From: Blastococcus aurantiacus | GTDB lineage: Bacteria; Actinomycetota; Actinomycetes; Mycobacteriales; Geodermatophilaceae | DNA length: 64,000 nt | NCBI RefSeq assembly: GCF_900102425.1 | Contig: NZ_FNBT01000010.1 | Coordinates: 124,001-188,000 of the forward strand | Reading direction: 5' to 3' | Shown: positions 45,313-55,146 of the stretch, piece after piece | Layout of the letters: every line of letters starts with the position of its first letter | Position numbering within the stretch: the first letter of the stretch is position 1 | The notes under the pieces: generated by a model | Databases searched by the model: none | What the model saw: only the letters and a program-made list of their open reading frames with translations | What the model was told of the DNA's origin: nothing | Translations under genes and position numbers: made by a program

Positions 45313-46494
45313 TCATTCCGGTCCGCTCGACGGTGGTCTCGCCGCACGGCGGGACGGGACATGGATGACCACCTTGCCGCTCGCCCGACCGTCCAGTACG
45401 TGGCGGATGGCTGCGGCCGCCTCGGCGAGCGGGTATGTCCGGTCGATGGCCGGAGCGATCGCGCCGTCTTCGAGCAGCCCGGCGAGGGCGAGCAGATCGT
45501 CGGCGTTCTCCGAGGCGACGAAGGTGCCAAGCTGCTGGCCGATGAACGGAGAGAGCAGCGTCGCCCGGATCTGCCGGTCGCTGCCGCCGAGCCACCGTCC
45601 ATCGGTCTCGCCCCCGATGATGACCAGCCGTCCGCGAGGGGTGAGTGCGCGCCGGAGCTGGGACAGCCGACGGTTGCCGCCGATGTCGAGGATCACGTCG
45701 TAGCGGTGCTGGGCGTCGGTGACGTCCTCGCGGGTGTAGTCGACGACGTGGTCCGCGCCGAGGGCGCGGACCACGTCGACCTTCGCGGTGCTGGCCACGC
45801 CGGTGACCTCGGCTCCGGACTCCTTGGCCAGTTGCACGGCGAAGCTGCCGACGCCTCCTGATGCGCCGACGATCAGCACTGTCTCGCCGGCCTGGACCCG
45901 TGCGTGGTCGCGGACGGCCTGCAGCGCGGTGAGGCCGGAGATCGGGACGGCAGCCGCCTGCGCGAAGGTCAAGTTCGCCGGCTTGCGGGCGAGCTTGTCG
46001 GCACGGGCGCGTGCGAATTCAGCGAACGTGCCGTCTCCGACTCCGAACACCTCATCGCCCGGCTGCAAGCCCTTCTCGTCAGGGCCGACCGCCTCCACCG
46101 TGCCCGCCAGGCTCCGGCCAGGATTGGCGTACTTCGGCCGGCGGAGCCCGAATCCGGCGAGCCGGATGGGATAGGGCAAACCCGCCATGATGTGCCAGGT
46201 GCCCCGGTCCACGCTCGCGGCGTGCACGCGCACGAGCACCTCGTGGTCCCCGATGCTGGGCCTGCTGATCTCGGCGAGACGCAGAACGTCCTCCGGTGCC
46301 GCGCCGTACCGGTCCTGGACGACCGCTCTCATGGTTCGTCCACCGGCCATCGTCAGCGGTGCTGTCACGTCGTCGAACTGAGTCGTCTCCATCGGAGCCC
46401 CAGCTCTTTCGTTCACCCCGGCGCGGATGCCGGGCGGGCTTCCCGGACGGGGTGGAGGTGCCGGGTTTGTGCCGGAAGTCTGCGGGGTGGACAT
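45313..46494 (-). CDS. Zinc-type alcohol dehydrogenase/quinone oxidoreductase-like MDR enzyme
   Basis: A 393-residue member of the medium-chain reductase family. The NADPH loop is VLIVGASGGVGSFAVQLAKE; HEVLVRVHAASVDRGTWHIM and LQPGDEVFGVG are standard in the QOR-like group without zinc. It probably reduces quinones or enones. The start is uncertain: ATG 46494 has an AGAGAGG site and was chosen; ATG 46392 (METTQFDD) would give a 359-residue protein nearer the usual length. It stands alone between the VOC block and the regulator. Confidence 0.82.
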   Translation of the reverse strand: MSTPQTSGTNPAPPPRPGSPPGIRAGVNERAGAPMETTQFDDVTAPLTMAGGRTMRAVVQDRYGAAPEDVLRLAEISRPSIGDHEVLVRVHAASVDRGTWHIMAGLPYPIRLAGFGLRRPKYANPGRSLAGTVEAVGPDEKGLQPGDEVFGVGDGTFAEFARARADKLARKPANLTFAQAAAVPISGLTALQAVRDHARVQAGETVLIVGASGGVGSFAVQLAKESGAEVTGVASTAKVDVVRALGADHVVDYTREDVTDAQHRYDVILDIGGNRRLSQLRRALTPRGRLVIIGGETDGRWLGGSDRQIRATLLSPFIGQQLGTFVASENADDLLALAGLLEDGAIAPAIDRTYPLAEAAAAIRHVLDGRASGKVVIHVPSRRAARPPSSGPE

Positions 46495-46600
46495 CGGAAC
46501 GCCTCTCTCAGCGGGGGCGGTGGGCCGTGTTCGCACAGTCGGCCCCGGCGATGTCGAGATCCTGTCGAGGCCCTGTCGAGGCCCTCACGGAAGTGTGTCG

Positions 46601-49600
46601 TCAGTGGCCCGCGGGGGCTGCGCCCAGTTCCGGGGTGAGGGCATGGGGCTCATCGGCGCCGGCGCGGTAGGCCGCCTCATACGAGTCATCGCCGAGGAGT
46701 GCCCGGGCGCGGTTCTCGGCCCGTTGGACGTCCACCCGCTCCAGCCGTGCAATCGGGCGGTGTCGCCGGTTGCGCCACCAGCTTGCCGTGCCGAGCAGCC
46801 GCGCCGCGGTGGCAGCGTCGGCCCGCGCTGCCGCGACGCAGGCCAATCCTTCGAGGGCGGCCGCGTCGCCGGGTGCGGTCTGCCAGGCGCGGCGGTGGCA
46901 GAACTCCGCGCTGTCCAGATTTCCGGAGAGCTCTCCGAGATGGCCGAGACCGATCAGAGTCGCTGAGGTCCACGCCGGCTCGCTCTGTTCGGCAAACCTG
47001 TGCAGCGCCCACGTCAGCTTGGCCCCCGCTTCGGTCAGGTCGCCGCGCTCGCGCGCGAGGAGCCCCTCGCCAACGGCTGCCCGTGCGTTGCCGTCTGCTC
47101 CCAGCTCCCGGCCGACCTTGTGCGATTCGGCGAACAGTCGAGCTGCGCGTTCGCCGTCCCCGAGCTGGAGCGTCACGTGGCCGGCGCCGGCTAGGGCGTA
47201 CTGAATAGTGTTGGCCTGTCCGACCTGCCGCCCGCTGCCCAGCGCCCCCTCGTACATGGACAGAGCCTCGTCGAGTTGTCCCGCGCGATGCAGGGCGACG
47301 CCCAGATGGAACTGGATGGCCGAGGCACCCCACTGGTCACCGAGTGCGCGGAAGACGGCAAGGGCTCGCTCCCCGCAGAGTGTCGCGTCGACCATCTCTC
47401 CCGCAGCCGCGTGCAGCTCCATTCTCACGAACTGCGCCAGGGCAGAGCACCAGTCGTCGTCCGTCCGATGGAACTCCTGGTCGGCGTCGGCGAGCAGGCC
47501 GAAGGCATGCTCGGGATCGTCTGCGCCGATGTCCTCGACGGCGAGCAGCGTGGCCGAAAGGGCGGCCCGGGAGTCGTCTCCGAGCTGAACGAAGAGAGTG
47601 CGGCTCTCGGCTGCGGCGGTCGCGCATTCGGGGGCCGGGTGCACGATACACGCGCCCGGCCGTCCCGCGACGGCCAGGGCTTGCAGGGCATGGGCACGTG
47701 CCGAGGGCGACCCGCCCGGGGCGGCCTCGAGCATGGCGGCCACTTTGCCGCCGCCATCGGGTCGACTCGCGAAGTACCAGTACCAGCCCAGAGCGCCGAC
47801 GAGCAACAGTCCGGCGTCTGGGTCACTGGCCGTGTGCGCGGTGCACCAGGCCAAGCCTGACTCGATGTCGTCGCGCTCCATCGACAGGCGTGGCAGCCAG
47901 CGCGCCTGGCCGTTGCCCCGCAACTCGCGCTCTGCCTGCTGAGCGAGGGCGGTGAGGTACTGAACGTGTGCTCGCCCGACGATGTCCGACTCGGACGCCT
48001 CTTGCAAGCGCTCAATGGCGTACTCGCGGATGGTCTCCAAAAGGTGGTACCGAGGACCGGAGTTCCGGTCAACGACGACGAGAGAACGGTCGACCAGCCG
48101 GGCCAGCGTGTCCACCACAATCCCCGGGTTGAGGCCTTGTCCGCCGGCAACGGACTGGACCGCGGTCAGAGTCCATCCGCCACGAAACACCGATAGGCGG
48201 CGCAGGAGCATTCGCTCGGGCTCGGACAGGAGCTGGTAGCTCCAGTCGACGGTCGATCGCAGCGTGCGTTGACGCATTTCCGCGGTTCGCGGGCCGGTGG
48301 TGAGAAGCGCGAATCGATCTTCCATCCGGGCGGCCAACTCCGTCACCGGGAGCGCCGCTACGCGGGCGGCGGCCAGTTCGAGTGCCAATGGGATGCCGTC
48401 TAGGCGCCGGCAGATCTCCGCAACCGCGGCGGCGTTCTGCTCCGCAAGTCGGAAGTCGGGCAGTGCGCTCTGCGCCCGTTCGACGAACAGCCGGACGGCG
48501 GTGCTGGTTCCCAGGTCAGAGCGGTCCGCGTCGGCCGGCGGGACGGGGAACGGTTCGAGGGACGCCTGCACCTCCCCACGGGCCGCCAATGGCTCACGGC
48601 TGGTGGCCAGCAGTCGCAGCCGTGGGCAGGACTCGAGGAGGCGCTCAGCAAGTACCGCGCAGGCGTCCGCCAGGTGCTCGCAGTTGTCCAAGATCAGGAG
48701 GACCTCGCGGTCCCTGAGGTGGCCGAGCATCTGGTCCTCGGCGGTCGCTGTCGGGACGTCGCGAACGTCGAGTGCCGCGAGCACGGCGAGGGGCACCTGC
48801 TCCTCCTCTGCAAGGCCGGCCAGCCGTACGAACCCCACTCCGTCGGAGAAGCCGTCAGTAGCCGCACGAGCGACCTCGACGGCGAGGCTGGTCTTCCCCA
48901 CGCCACCGGGCCCGGTCACCGTGACCAGTCGGTGGTCCCTGATGAGTGCGCTCACTCGCTCCGCGTCGTCGTCGCGGCCGAGGAAGGATGTGAGTCGGGG
49001 TGGTAGCCGATGGCCAGGCGGTGGTGCAGGCCGTGCCGGGGTGATTCGGTTCGGTGCACGGAGATCCGGGCGCTGGTCCAGGATCGCCTTCTGCAGCCCG
49101 CGCAGCTCAGCGCTGGGCTCCAGGCCGAGCTCGCTGTCGAGCAGAGCCCGGGTGCGCTGGTAGACCGCCAATGCGTCGGCCTGCCGACCTGCGCGGTACA
49201 GCGCGAGCATCAGGCGACCGTGCAGCCGCTCGCGGAGCGGATGGGCCGTGGTAAGCGCCTCGAGCTCCCCGAGCACGTCGGTGTGGCGTCCCGCCGCCAT
49301 TTCCAGGTCAATGAGCTCCTCCTGGGCCGCCAGTTGAAGCTCCATTAACCGGGCAGCCTCGGGCCCCGCCCACCGGGTCTCTCTGAACTCCGACAAGGCG
49401 GCGCCGCGCCAACGGGAGAGTGCGCGCCTGTAGCGGTCTGCCGCGTTCGACGGATCCCCGCCGGCGGCGGCGCGGGCTTCCGCGACCACGACGGCGAACC
49501 CGAGCGCATCAACCTGTCGGGGCTCGATGTCCAGCAAATACCCGGGTGGACGAGTGATGACGATCGAGCTGGGGACGCCGAGGGCGTTCATGGTGCGGCG

Positions 49601-49807
49601 GAGCTTCGACACGCGCACCTGCAGGGCGTTGCCTGGATTTGCCGGCAAGTCCTCGCCCCAGAGCGAGTCGACCAATGTCGGGACGGCCACAACCCGTCCC
49701 GCAGACAGCGCCAGGAGCGCGAGCAGCTCGCGTTCCCCGCTGCCCGGAACGGGAACGGCGTGCTCCCCGACGACGACCTCGACCGGTCCGAGGAGGCGGA
49801 TCTCCAT
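46601..49807 (-). CDS. SARP/AfsR-like regulator: winged helix, BTAD, NB-ARC-type ATPase, repeats
   Basis: A 1,068-residue regulator. Residues 1-95 are an OmpR-like winged helix (RVSKLRRTMNALGVP), 96-245 the BTAD domain, and an ATPase follows with Walker A TGPGGVGKTSLA (299-306) and LLILDNCEHLADA near 375. The last 450 residues are TPR-like helices. This is the layout of AfsR-type activators of secondary or stress pathways. The ATG has no close start competitor. It is read divergently from the multicopper oxidase gene. A decayed copy of its 3' end is at 43885-44050. Confidence 0.9.
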   Translation of the reverse strand: MEIRLLGPVEVVVGEHAVPVPGSGERELLALLALSAGRVVAVPTLVDSLWGEDLPANPGNALQVRVSKLRRTMNALGVPSSIVITRPPGYLLDIEPRQVDALGFAVVVAEARAAAGGDPSNAADRYRRALSRWRGAALSEFRETRWAGPEAARLMELQLAAQEELIDLEMAAGRHTDVLGELEALTTAHPLRERLHGRLMLALYRAGRQADALAVYQRTRALLDSELGLEPSAELRGLQKAILDQRPDLRAPNRITPARPAPPPGHRLPPRLTSFLGRDDDAERVSALIRDHRLVTVTGPGGVGKTSLAVEVARAATDGFSDGVGFVRLAGLAEEEQVPLAVLAALDVRDVPTATAEDQMLGHLRDREVLLILDNCEHLADACAVLAERLLESCPRLRLLATSREPLAARGEVQASLEPFPVPPADADRSDLGTSTAVRLFVERAQSALPDFRLAEQNAAAVAEICRRLDGIPLALELAAARVAALPVTELAARMEDRFALLTTGPRTAEMRQRTLRSTVDWSYQLLSEPERMLLRRLSVFRGGWTLTAVQSVAGGQGLNPGIVVDTLARLVDRSLVVVDRNSGPRYHLLETIREYAIERLQEASESDIVGRAHVQYLTALAQQAERELRGNGQARWLPRLSMERDDIESGLAWCTAHTASDPDAGLLLVGALGWYWYFASRPDGGGKVAAMLEAAPGGSPSARAHALQALAVAGRPGACIVHPAPECATAAAESRTLFVQLGDDSRAALSATLLAVEDIGADDPEHAFGLLADADQEFHRTDDDWCSALAQFVRMELHAAAGEMVDATLCGERALAVFRALGDQWGASAIQFHLGVALHRAGQLDEALSMYEGALGSGRQVGQANTIQYALAGAGHVTLQLGDGERAARLFAESHKVGRELGADGNARAAVGEGLLARERGDLTEAGAKLTWALHRFAEQSEPAWTSATLIGLGHLGELSGNLDSAEFCHRRAWQTAPGDAAALEGLACVAAARADAATAARLLGTASWWRNRRHRPIARLERVDVQRAENRARALLGDDSYEAAYRAGADEPHALTPELGAAPAGH

Positions 49808-49993
49808 GCCTCACCCTCCAATGACCGGCTGATTTCGCCGGAGCGCCGATTCTCGGCCGTGACGGCACGCGAAACAACGATTCTCGTGCCGGTGTCCACC
49901 GTGCGGGGCCGGCCGACTGCCGCCAGTGGACCGACAGCGTCTGGACAGCGCCCCTCGGCAGCGTCTACACCGACCGACCTGCAAAGGAGACGC

Positions 49994-51889
49994 GTGATCT
50001 CGATCCATGTGCCGGCCATGACTGGACGGCGTTGCGTCCGGGCGATCAGTGCCCGGGTGCACGACGTGCCCGGGGTGCAGACCCTCGAGGTCGACCTTGC
50101 CACCAAGACCATCCACGTGACCGGGCCGGCTGACCCCACAGCGGTGGCTGCCGCCATCGAGGCCGCTGGCTACGCCGTCCAGGAGAGCACCGGCACCACA
50201 TCACCGGCCGCAACAACACCCGCAGGGGGAACCATGGACAACTTCTCCACCGCCGTCGTCGGATTGCCGGGGGTCACCCGGCCGCCGGTGGTCGAACTCA
50301 CCGATGGCGAGTCCTTCCATCTTCAGCAAGGCCCCGTTGCCAAGCAGCTGCGCGGAACGACGGTGCGCATGCTCGGGTACAACGGCTCCGTCCCCGGCCC
50401 CACCATCAAGGTCCGGCAGGGGTCGGAGGTCGTCATCCACGTCACCAACGAGACGGACATCGACACGACCGTCCACTGGCACGGCCTGCGCGTGGAGAAC
50501 AAGTACGACGGCGTGCCGCACGAGACCCAGGAACCCATCCCGGTGGCCGGGAGCTTTACCTATCGCCTGCAGTTCCCCGACCCAGGGCTGTACTGGTACC
50601 ACCCGCACATCCGGGAGGACTACGCGCAGGAGATGGGCCTCTACGGCAACATCCTGGTGGAACCGCTCGACCCCGACTACTGGCCGCCGGCGCATCGCGA
50701 CGTCGTCCTGCCCCTCGACGACATCCTCATCGAGGACGGCGCCATCGCACCGTTCAGCCGCACGGAGACGACCTTCTCGGCCATGGGCCGCTTCGGCAAC
50801 GTGCTGCTCGTCGCCGGGGAGCCAGACCTGGCGCTGACCGCCAGCGCCGGCGAGGTGGTGCGCTTGTGGCTGACCAACACGGCCAACACCCGAGTCTTCA
50901 ACGTGACCCTGCCCGGGGCGCGGATGAAACTCATAGGCGGGGACAGCGGTCGTGTAGAGCGCGAAGAGTTCGTGTCAGAGGTGCTGATCGCCCCTTCAGA
51001 GCGAGCAATCGTCGACGTGTTGTTGGATCGGCCGGGAGAGCTGACCCTGGAGCACCGCACCCCCGACCACATCTACCAGCTGGCGTCGATCAGCGTGACG
51101 AACGAGCGAGCAGCCCCCCCGCTCAGGGACTCGTTCGAGCTACTGCGGCATGCACCTGAGTTCGAGGACGAACGACAGCAGTTGGACGGCTGGCTCGCGG
51201 CAGCTCCGGACAAGATCCTCGCCGCCGTCGCCGAGATGGAGGACCCGTTCGAGGACCAGGCGGCTGGCCCGGTCGCCTACGCGTGTCCGATGCACCCCGA
51301 TGTGGTCCGCGACCAGCCGGGGCACTGCCCGAAGTGCGGGATGAAGCTGATGTCCGCCCACCCCGGGGAATTGGTGGGCGGCCACGACATGGGTCACGCG
51401 ATGTTTTCCGCCGAGCATGTGCCCTCCCATGCTCAGGCCGACGGACACGGCGACGGACACGGCGACGGTGGCGGTGACGGCATCGAGTGGGAAGACGACA
51501 TGGTCGAGATGAACCGCCGCAGCACAACCACGAACATGCGGTGGCGGCTCGTCGACCGGACTGCGGGTAGCGGGGACAGGCCCCCGGTCGATTGGCGCTT
51601 CACCGTGGGGGAGCGCGTGAAGATTCGCCTGGTCAACGAGATGGAGTCCGACCACCCGATGCATCACCCGATCCACCTGCACGGTGCCGGGCGCTTCCTC
51701 GTCCTGGGCCGCGATGGCGTGCCCGAGCGCAACCTGGTGTGGAAGGACACCGTTCTGATGCGCACCGGGCAGACCGTCGACATCTTGTTCGACGTCTCTA
51801 ATCCCGGGCTTTGGATGGCCCACTGCCACATCGCCGAGCACATGCACAGCGGAATGATGTTCAGCTTCACCGTTAAACCACTGAGTTGA
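49994..51889 (+). CDS. Multicopper oxidase with N-terminal HMA-like and internal metal-binding domain
   Basis: A 631-residue protein. Residues 1-65 are an HMA-like domain whose CxxC is degraded: MTGRRCVRAIS has Gly11 in place of the first Cys. Residues about 90-400 hold cupredoxin domains with HWHG and YWYHPHIRED. A heavy-metal-binding YHS-like domain (YACPMHPDVVRDQPGHCPKC) is at about 428-450, then a His/Asp-rich linker, and the last cupredoxin has HPIHLHGAGRF and AHCHIAEHMHSGM with the type 1 copper ligands. It should oxidise Cu(I) or organic substrates. GTG 49994 has an AAAGGAGA site. No signal peptide is seen, odd for this family. Confidence 0.88.
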   Translation: MISIHVPAMTGRRCVRAISARVHDVPGVQTLEVDLATKTIHVTGPADPTAVAAAIEAAGYAVQESTGTTSPAATTPAGGTMDNFSTAVVGLPGVTRPPVVELTDGESFHLQQGPVAKQLRGTTVRMLGYNGSVPGPTIKVRQGSEVVIHVTNETDIDTTVHWHGLRVENKYDGVPHETQEPIPVAGSFTYRLQFPDPGLYWYHPHIREDYAQEMGLYGNILVEPLDPDYWPPAHRDVVLPLDDILIEDGAIAPFSRTETTFSAMGRFGNVLLVAGEPDLALTASAGEVVRLWLTNTANTRVFNVTLPGARMKLIGGDSGRVEREEFVSEVLIAPSERAIVDVLLDRPGELTLEHRTPDHIYQLASISVTNERAAPPLRDSFELLRHAPEFEDERQQLDGWLAAAPDKILAAVAEMEDPFEDQAAGPVAYACPMHPDVVRDQPGHCPKCGMKLMSAHPGELVGGHDMGHAMFSAEHVPSHAQADGHGDGHGDGGGDGIEWEDDMVEMNRRSTTTNMRWRLVDRTAGSGDRPPVDWRFTVGERVKIRLVNEMESDHPMHHPIHLHGAGRFLVLGRDGVPERNLVWKDTVLMRTGQTVDILFDVSNPGLWMAHCHIAEHMHSGMMFSFTVKPLS

Positions 51890-52453
51890 CCACCAGACGC
51901 CCTGAGCCGAGGCGACAACCGCACCCGCGCCATCGAGGTCGTGGCTGGAAAGGACCCTCGGGCCCCCGGTTGGAGGGCGACGCCGCTCGCGACCGTGAGG
52001 CCGGCCAGACCGCCCGATGCCTGCCGCAGCGGATCTGTGCGGACGACCCGGAGAGCACGACGTTCCAGCCGGTGCCCTCGAGGACGATCGGCGCAGCCAA
52101 CGCGAGTGATCATTCCGCGTTCGCTTTGGCGACGGCACGAGCTTGCACCGGTGGGGCAAGGCGCTACGAGCTCAGTGGTTGACGCCCCGTCGGCACCGGC
52201 CGAGTGCCTGCCCGTCCGGATAGCGCCATCTTTGTCGGTCTCCGGGGCGGTTCCCCGATCTGGCTCGAGCGGCTGAGGCCCTCGTATTGCTTTCTGCGCC
52301 GGAGGGGAGCCGCGACAGCGGCCCGCTCAGCGTTGCGACAGTCGCTCAACAGTCCATGGCGGCAACGTCCAATCCGCAAGTCTGGGGCTCCACCACAGCG
52401 CCCGACCGGGGCTCCAGCCGTCGGAATGAACGACCTCACATCAGAGTTGGCCG
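51890..52453. other. Gene-free stretch before the His-rich MFS gene
   Basis: About 560 bases with only Arg/Pro-rich frames that do not look like protein. The promoter of the MFS gene must lie at its end, around the repressor box at 52454-52470. Confidence 0.45.
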
Positions 52454-52470
52454 GTACCCCTAGCGGGTAT
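52454..52470. promoter_or_regulatory. CsoR/CstR-type operator before His-rich MFS gene
   Basis: GTACCCCTAGCGGGTAT, on the minus strand ATACCCGCTAGGGGTAC, matches the box at 39957-39973 closely (ATACCCGCCTGGGGTAT). It ends 26 bases before the ATG. Confidence 0.65.
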
Positions 52471-52495
52471 CAAGACAAAGACAAGGAGAGACGTC

Positions 52496-54037
52496 ATGAG
52501 TTCTCACGACGCGGCGGTGCGGCCGTCGACCGACGAGCTGATCACCGAGGGGCTGACCGCACATCGGCCCGGCGCCAGCGCAACCCATGCTCACGGCCAG
52601 TCGGCCGCGGCCGGTTCGCCAACTCGAAGGGGAAGGCAACGGATGCCCCTGGCCGTGTGGGCGCTCGTGATCGGCGCGTTCGCGATGGGGGCCGACGAGT
52701 TCATCGTCGCCGGTGTCGTCCAGGAGATCGCCACGGCTCTACGCGTGACTATCGGCGAAGTGGGACATTTCGAGAGCGCCTACGCGTTGGGTGTCGCAGT
52801 GGGCGCGCCGCTGTTCGCGGCTCTTGGAACACGCTTCCCGCGCCGCGGCATGCTTCTCGCGACCACGGGGGTCTTCCTCGCCGGCAACCTTGTTTCGGCC
52901 CTCGGCCCTACGTATGACTCGATCTTGGCCGGGCGGATCGTCTCGGCAATGGCGCACGGCGCCTTCCTTGGAATTGCTGCCGTCTACGCCGCCGAGCTGG
53001 TCGATCCGGCCCGCAAGGGCCGGGCGGTCGCAACCGTGTTCACAGGCCTGACCGCATCCACCGTTCTTGGCGCACCGATCGGCGCGGCCGTTGGTCAGGC
53101 ACTGGGCTGGCGGTTCACGTTCTGGACCCTCGTCGTCCTCGGGGGGGCCGCACTCATCGGACTGCTGGCGTTCCTACCGGCTTCCACTCGGCGCACCCCG
53201 GAGGCGCACGCCGCGCACTCGACTGACGTAGAAGCCCCCCACGACGACCACGGCCACGGGGGCCACCACGGGTCGGTCGCGCACTCCGACCACGCGACCG
53301 CCGGCGAGCAGGACCACGACGCACACCACGGGCACGCAGTAGACGGGCACGCGGCGGGGAGCGAGACCGCGGGCCTGGACGCGCACGCGCTAGCCCACCT
53401 CGGTGGCGGCGGGCACGGACCGAGCATGCGAGAGCAGCTGGCGGCGCTGCGTCGGCCGGCGGTGTGGGCGGCGCTGCTGACCACGTTGCTCGGTTACGGC
53501 GGGGTCTTCACCAGTTACGTCTACATCGCGCCGCAGTTCACGGAGGTGACCGGGTTCTCCAGTGCCTGGATCACGCCGCTGCTCCTGCTGTTCGGGGCTG
53601 GCCTGTTCGTCGGCAACAACCTGGGTGGCCGCCTTGCCGACAAATGGTTGATGCCGACGGTCCTCGGCACGATTGCCACGCTCGCGGTAGTGCTGTTCGC
53701 GATGACCTGGCTGATCGAGAACACGGTGACCGCCGTCGTGGGGACGTTCGTCTTCGGTGCGGCGGCCTTCGCGGTGGTCGCACCGCTGCAGCTGCGGGTG
53801 ATGAACGCGGCCGGTCACGCGCCTGACGTGGCCTCAGCGGCAAACATTTCCGCCTTCACCCTCGGCAGCGCGCTCGGCATCTACCTGGGTGGCGCTGCCA
53901 TCGATGGGGGAATGGGGCTGGCGTCGGTCAACTGGATCGGTGGGCTCATCAGCACTTCGGGACTCGTCGTCGCCGTCCTGAGCTGGCTTCTCATCGACCG
54001 CCGCAGGACCGCTGAACCGCAGCACCACCACCACTGA
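52496..54037 (+). CDS. MFS transporter with His-rich central loop
   Basis: A 513-residue DHA1-type MFS protein (AFAMGADEFIVAGVVQEIAT, FPRRGMLLATTGVFLAGNLV). The loop between helices 6 and 7, about residues 235-305, is packed with His and Asp (HDDHGHGGHHGSVAHSDH and more), and the protein ends QHHHH. Such loops bind divalent metals and are unusual in drug/sugar-efflux members. With a CsoR/CstR-type box ahead of it, export or sensing of a metal or metal complex is the best guess. ATG has a AAGGAGAG site. A strong terminator follows. Confidence 0.85.
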   Translation: MSSHDAAVRPSTDELITEGLTAHRPGASATHAHGQSAAAGSPTRRGRQRMPLAVWALVIGAFAMGADEFIVAGVVQEIATALRVTIGEVGHFESAYALGVAVGAPLFAALGTRFPRRGMLLATTGVFLAGNLVSALGPTYDSILAGRIVSAMAHGAFLGIAAVYAAELVDPARKGRAVATVFTGLTASTVLGAPIGAAVGQALGWRFTFWTLVVLGGAALIGLLAFLPASTRRTPEAHAAHSTDVEAPHDDHGHGGHHGSVAHSDHATAGEQDHDAHHGHAVDGHAAGSETAGLDAHALAHLGGGGHGPSMREQLAALRRPAVWAALLTTLLGYGGVFTSYVYIAPQFTEVTGFSSAWITPLLLLFGAGLFVGNNLGGRLADKWLMPTVLGTIATLAVVLFAMTWLIENTVTAVVGTFVFGAAAFAVVAPLQLRVMNAAGHAPDVASAANISAFTLGSALGIYLGGAAIDGGMGLASVNWIGGLISTSGLVVAVLSWLLIDRRRTAEPQHHHH

Positions 54038-54043
54038 GAGCTC

Positions 54044-54074
54044 GAGCCCCGGCCGGCCAGACCGGCCGGGGCTC
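54044..54074 (+). terminator. Terminator behind the His-rich MFS gene
   Basis: Perfect 13-base stem GAGCCCCGGCCGG / CCGGCCGGGGCTC with a five-base loop, seven bases after the stop codon and before the convergent PhzF gene. Confidence 0.85.
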
Positions 54075-54114
54075 GTGTCCGACCGCTGGTCTCGAAGCGC
54101 GAGCGCGTCGTTCC

Positions 54115-55032
54115 TCACCCGGACGCGCGGTGGTCACCTCCTGAGGAGCCGGTGAGGGCGATGGGTGCGGCGGTGCCGGTGACTTGGACGCGGCGGTCGT
54201 CGGCGGCGATCTGGATGAGCAGCCGGCTGGGCCTGCCCATGTCCTCGCCTTGCAGCACAGTGACCTGTGTAGGCGGGTCGACAAGTGCGAGGGCGCGCAG
54301 GTAGCCGCCGAAGGCAGCAGCGGCAGCCCCGGTGGCTGGGTCCTCGATTACTCCGCCCGGAGGGAATGGGTCTCTGGCGGAGAAGAGCAGCGGAGAGTGG
54401 GCGTACACCAGGTGCACCGTGGTCCAGCCCCGATCCTCCATCAGGATGGCGAGTGCGTCGTAGTCGTAGTCCAGCTCGGCCAGCCGAGCCCGGTCGCTTA
54501 CGGCGAGTACTAGGTGGTCGTTGCCGGCATAGGCGACATGCGCTGGGTAGCGGGGGTCCAAGTCCGACCGCTGCCAGCGCAGCGCCGCCAGCGCGGCGTC
54601 GAGCTCGCCGGCCTCCGCCGCACGCGTGCGGGTCGGCACGCTGGTCAATGTCGCGACGTAGCCGACGGGGGTCGCCTCGGTCAGCACGGGGACCGGACCG
54701 GCCAAGGTCTCGAAGAGCAGCTTTCCGGCCCCTCGGCGCTCCGCTATGGCCACTGCGGCCGCGATGGTGGCGTGGCCGCAGAAGGCAACCTCGGCCCGAG
54801 GGCTGAAGTACCGCAGCCGATACCGGCCTTCCTGAGGTTCGGCCTCAACGAACGCGGTCTCGGAGTAGCCCACCTGGGCGGCAACGGCCAGACGGCCCGC
54901 GTCGTCCAGCTTGCTGGCGTCCAAAACCACCCCGGCGGGGTTGCCTCCGGCGCCGTCGTGGGTGAACGCGGCGTAGCGCAATACTCCACCGGGTCGCTCG
55001 CTACCAAGCGTCGGATTGTCGGTCGTGGTCAT
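54115..55032 (-). CDS. PhzF-family isomerase/epimerase-like protein
   Basis: A 305-residue protein of the PhzF family: FTHDGAGGNPAGVVLDASKL at the start, VGYSETAFVE with the catalytic Glu, YFSPRAEVAFCGHATIAAA and IEDPATGAAAAAFGGYL near the end. These are the two-domain diaminopimelate-epimerase-like enzymes; most members act on unknown small molecules and are not tied to phenazines. It is read convergently with the His-rich MFS gene. Length and motifs are standard. Confidence 0.88.
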   Translation of the reverse strand: MTTTDNPTLGSERPGGVLRYAAFTHDGAGGNPAGVVLDASKLDDAGRLAVAAQVGYSETAFVEAEPQEGRYRLRYFSPRAEVAFCGHATIAAAVAIAERRGAGKLLFETLAGPVPVLTEATPVGYVATLTSVPTRTRAAEAGELDAALAALRWQRSDLDPRYPAHVAYAGNDHLVLAVSDRARLAELDYDYDALAILMEDRGWTTVHLVYAHSPLLFSARDPFPPGGVIEDPATGAAAAAFGGYLRALALVDPPTQVTVLQGEDMGRPSRLLIQIAADDRRVQVTGTAAPIALTGSSGGDHRASG

Positions 55033-55146
55033 GTCACCTCCGCGACCAGCCTCGCGTTCCTAAGGAATCACGACAAGCGATGACGTGCGACTGAAGGCAT
55101 CGGGTTCACCCGCGCGCGGAATCCGGGCGAAGTCTCCTGCGCATCA

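Noticed and set aside
51886-52439. Several short frames on both strands before the His-rich MFS gene
   Set aside because: All are Arg/Pro/Ser-rich without domain content; none has a convincing ribosome site.
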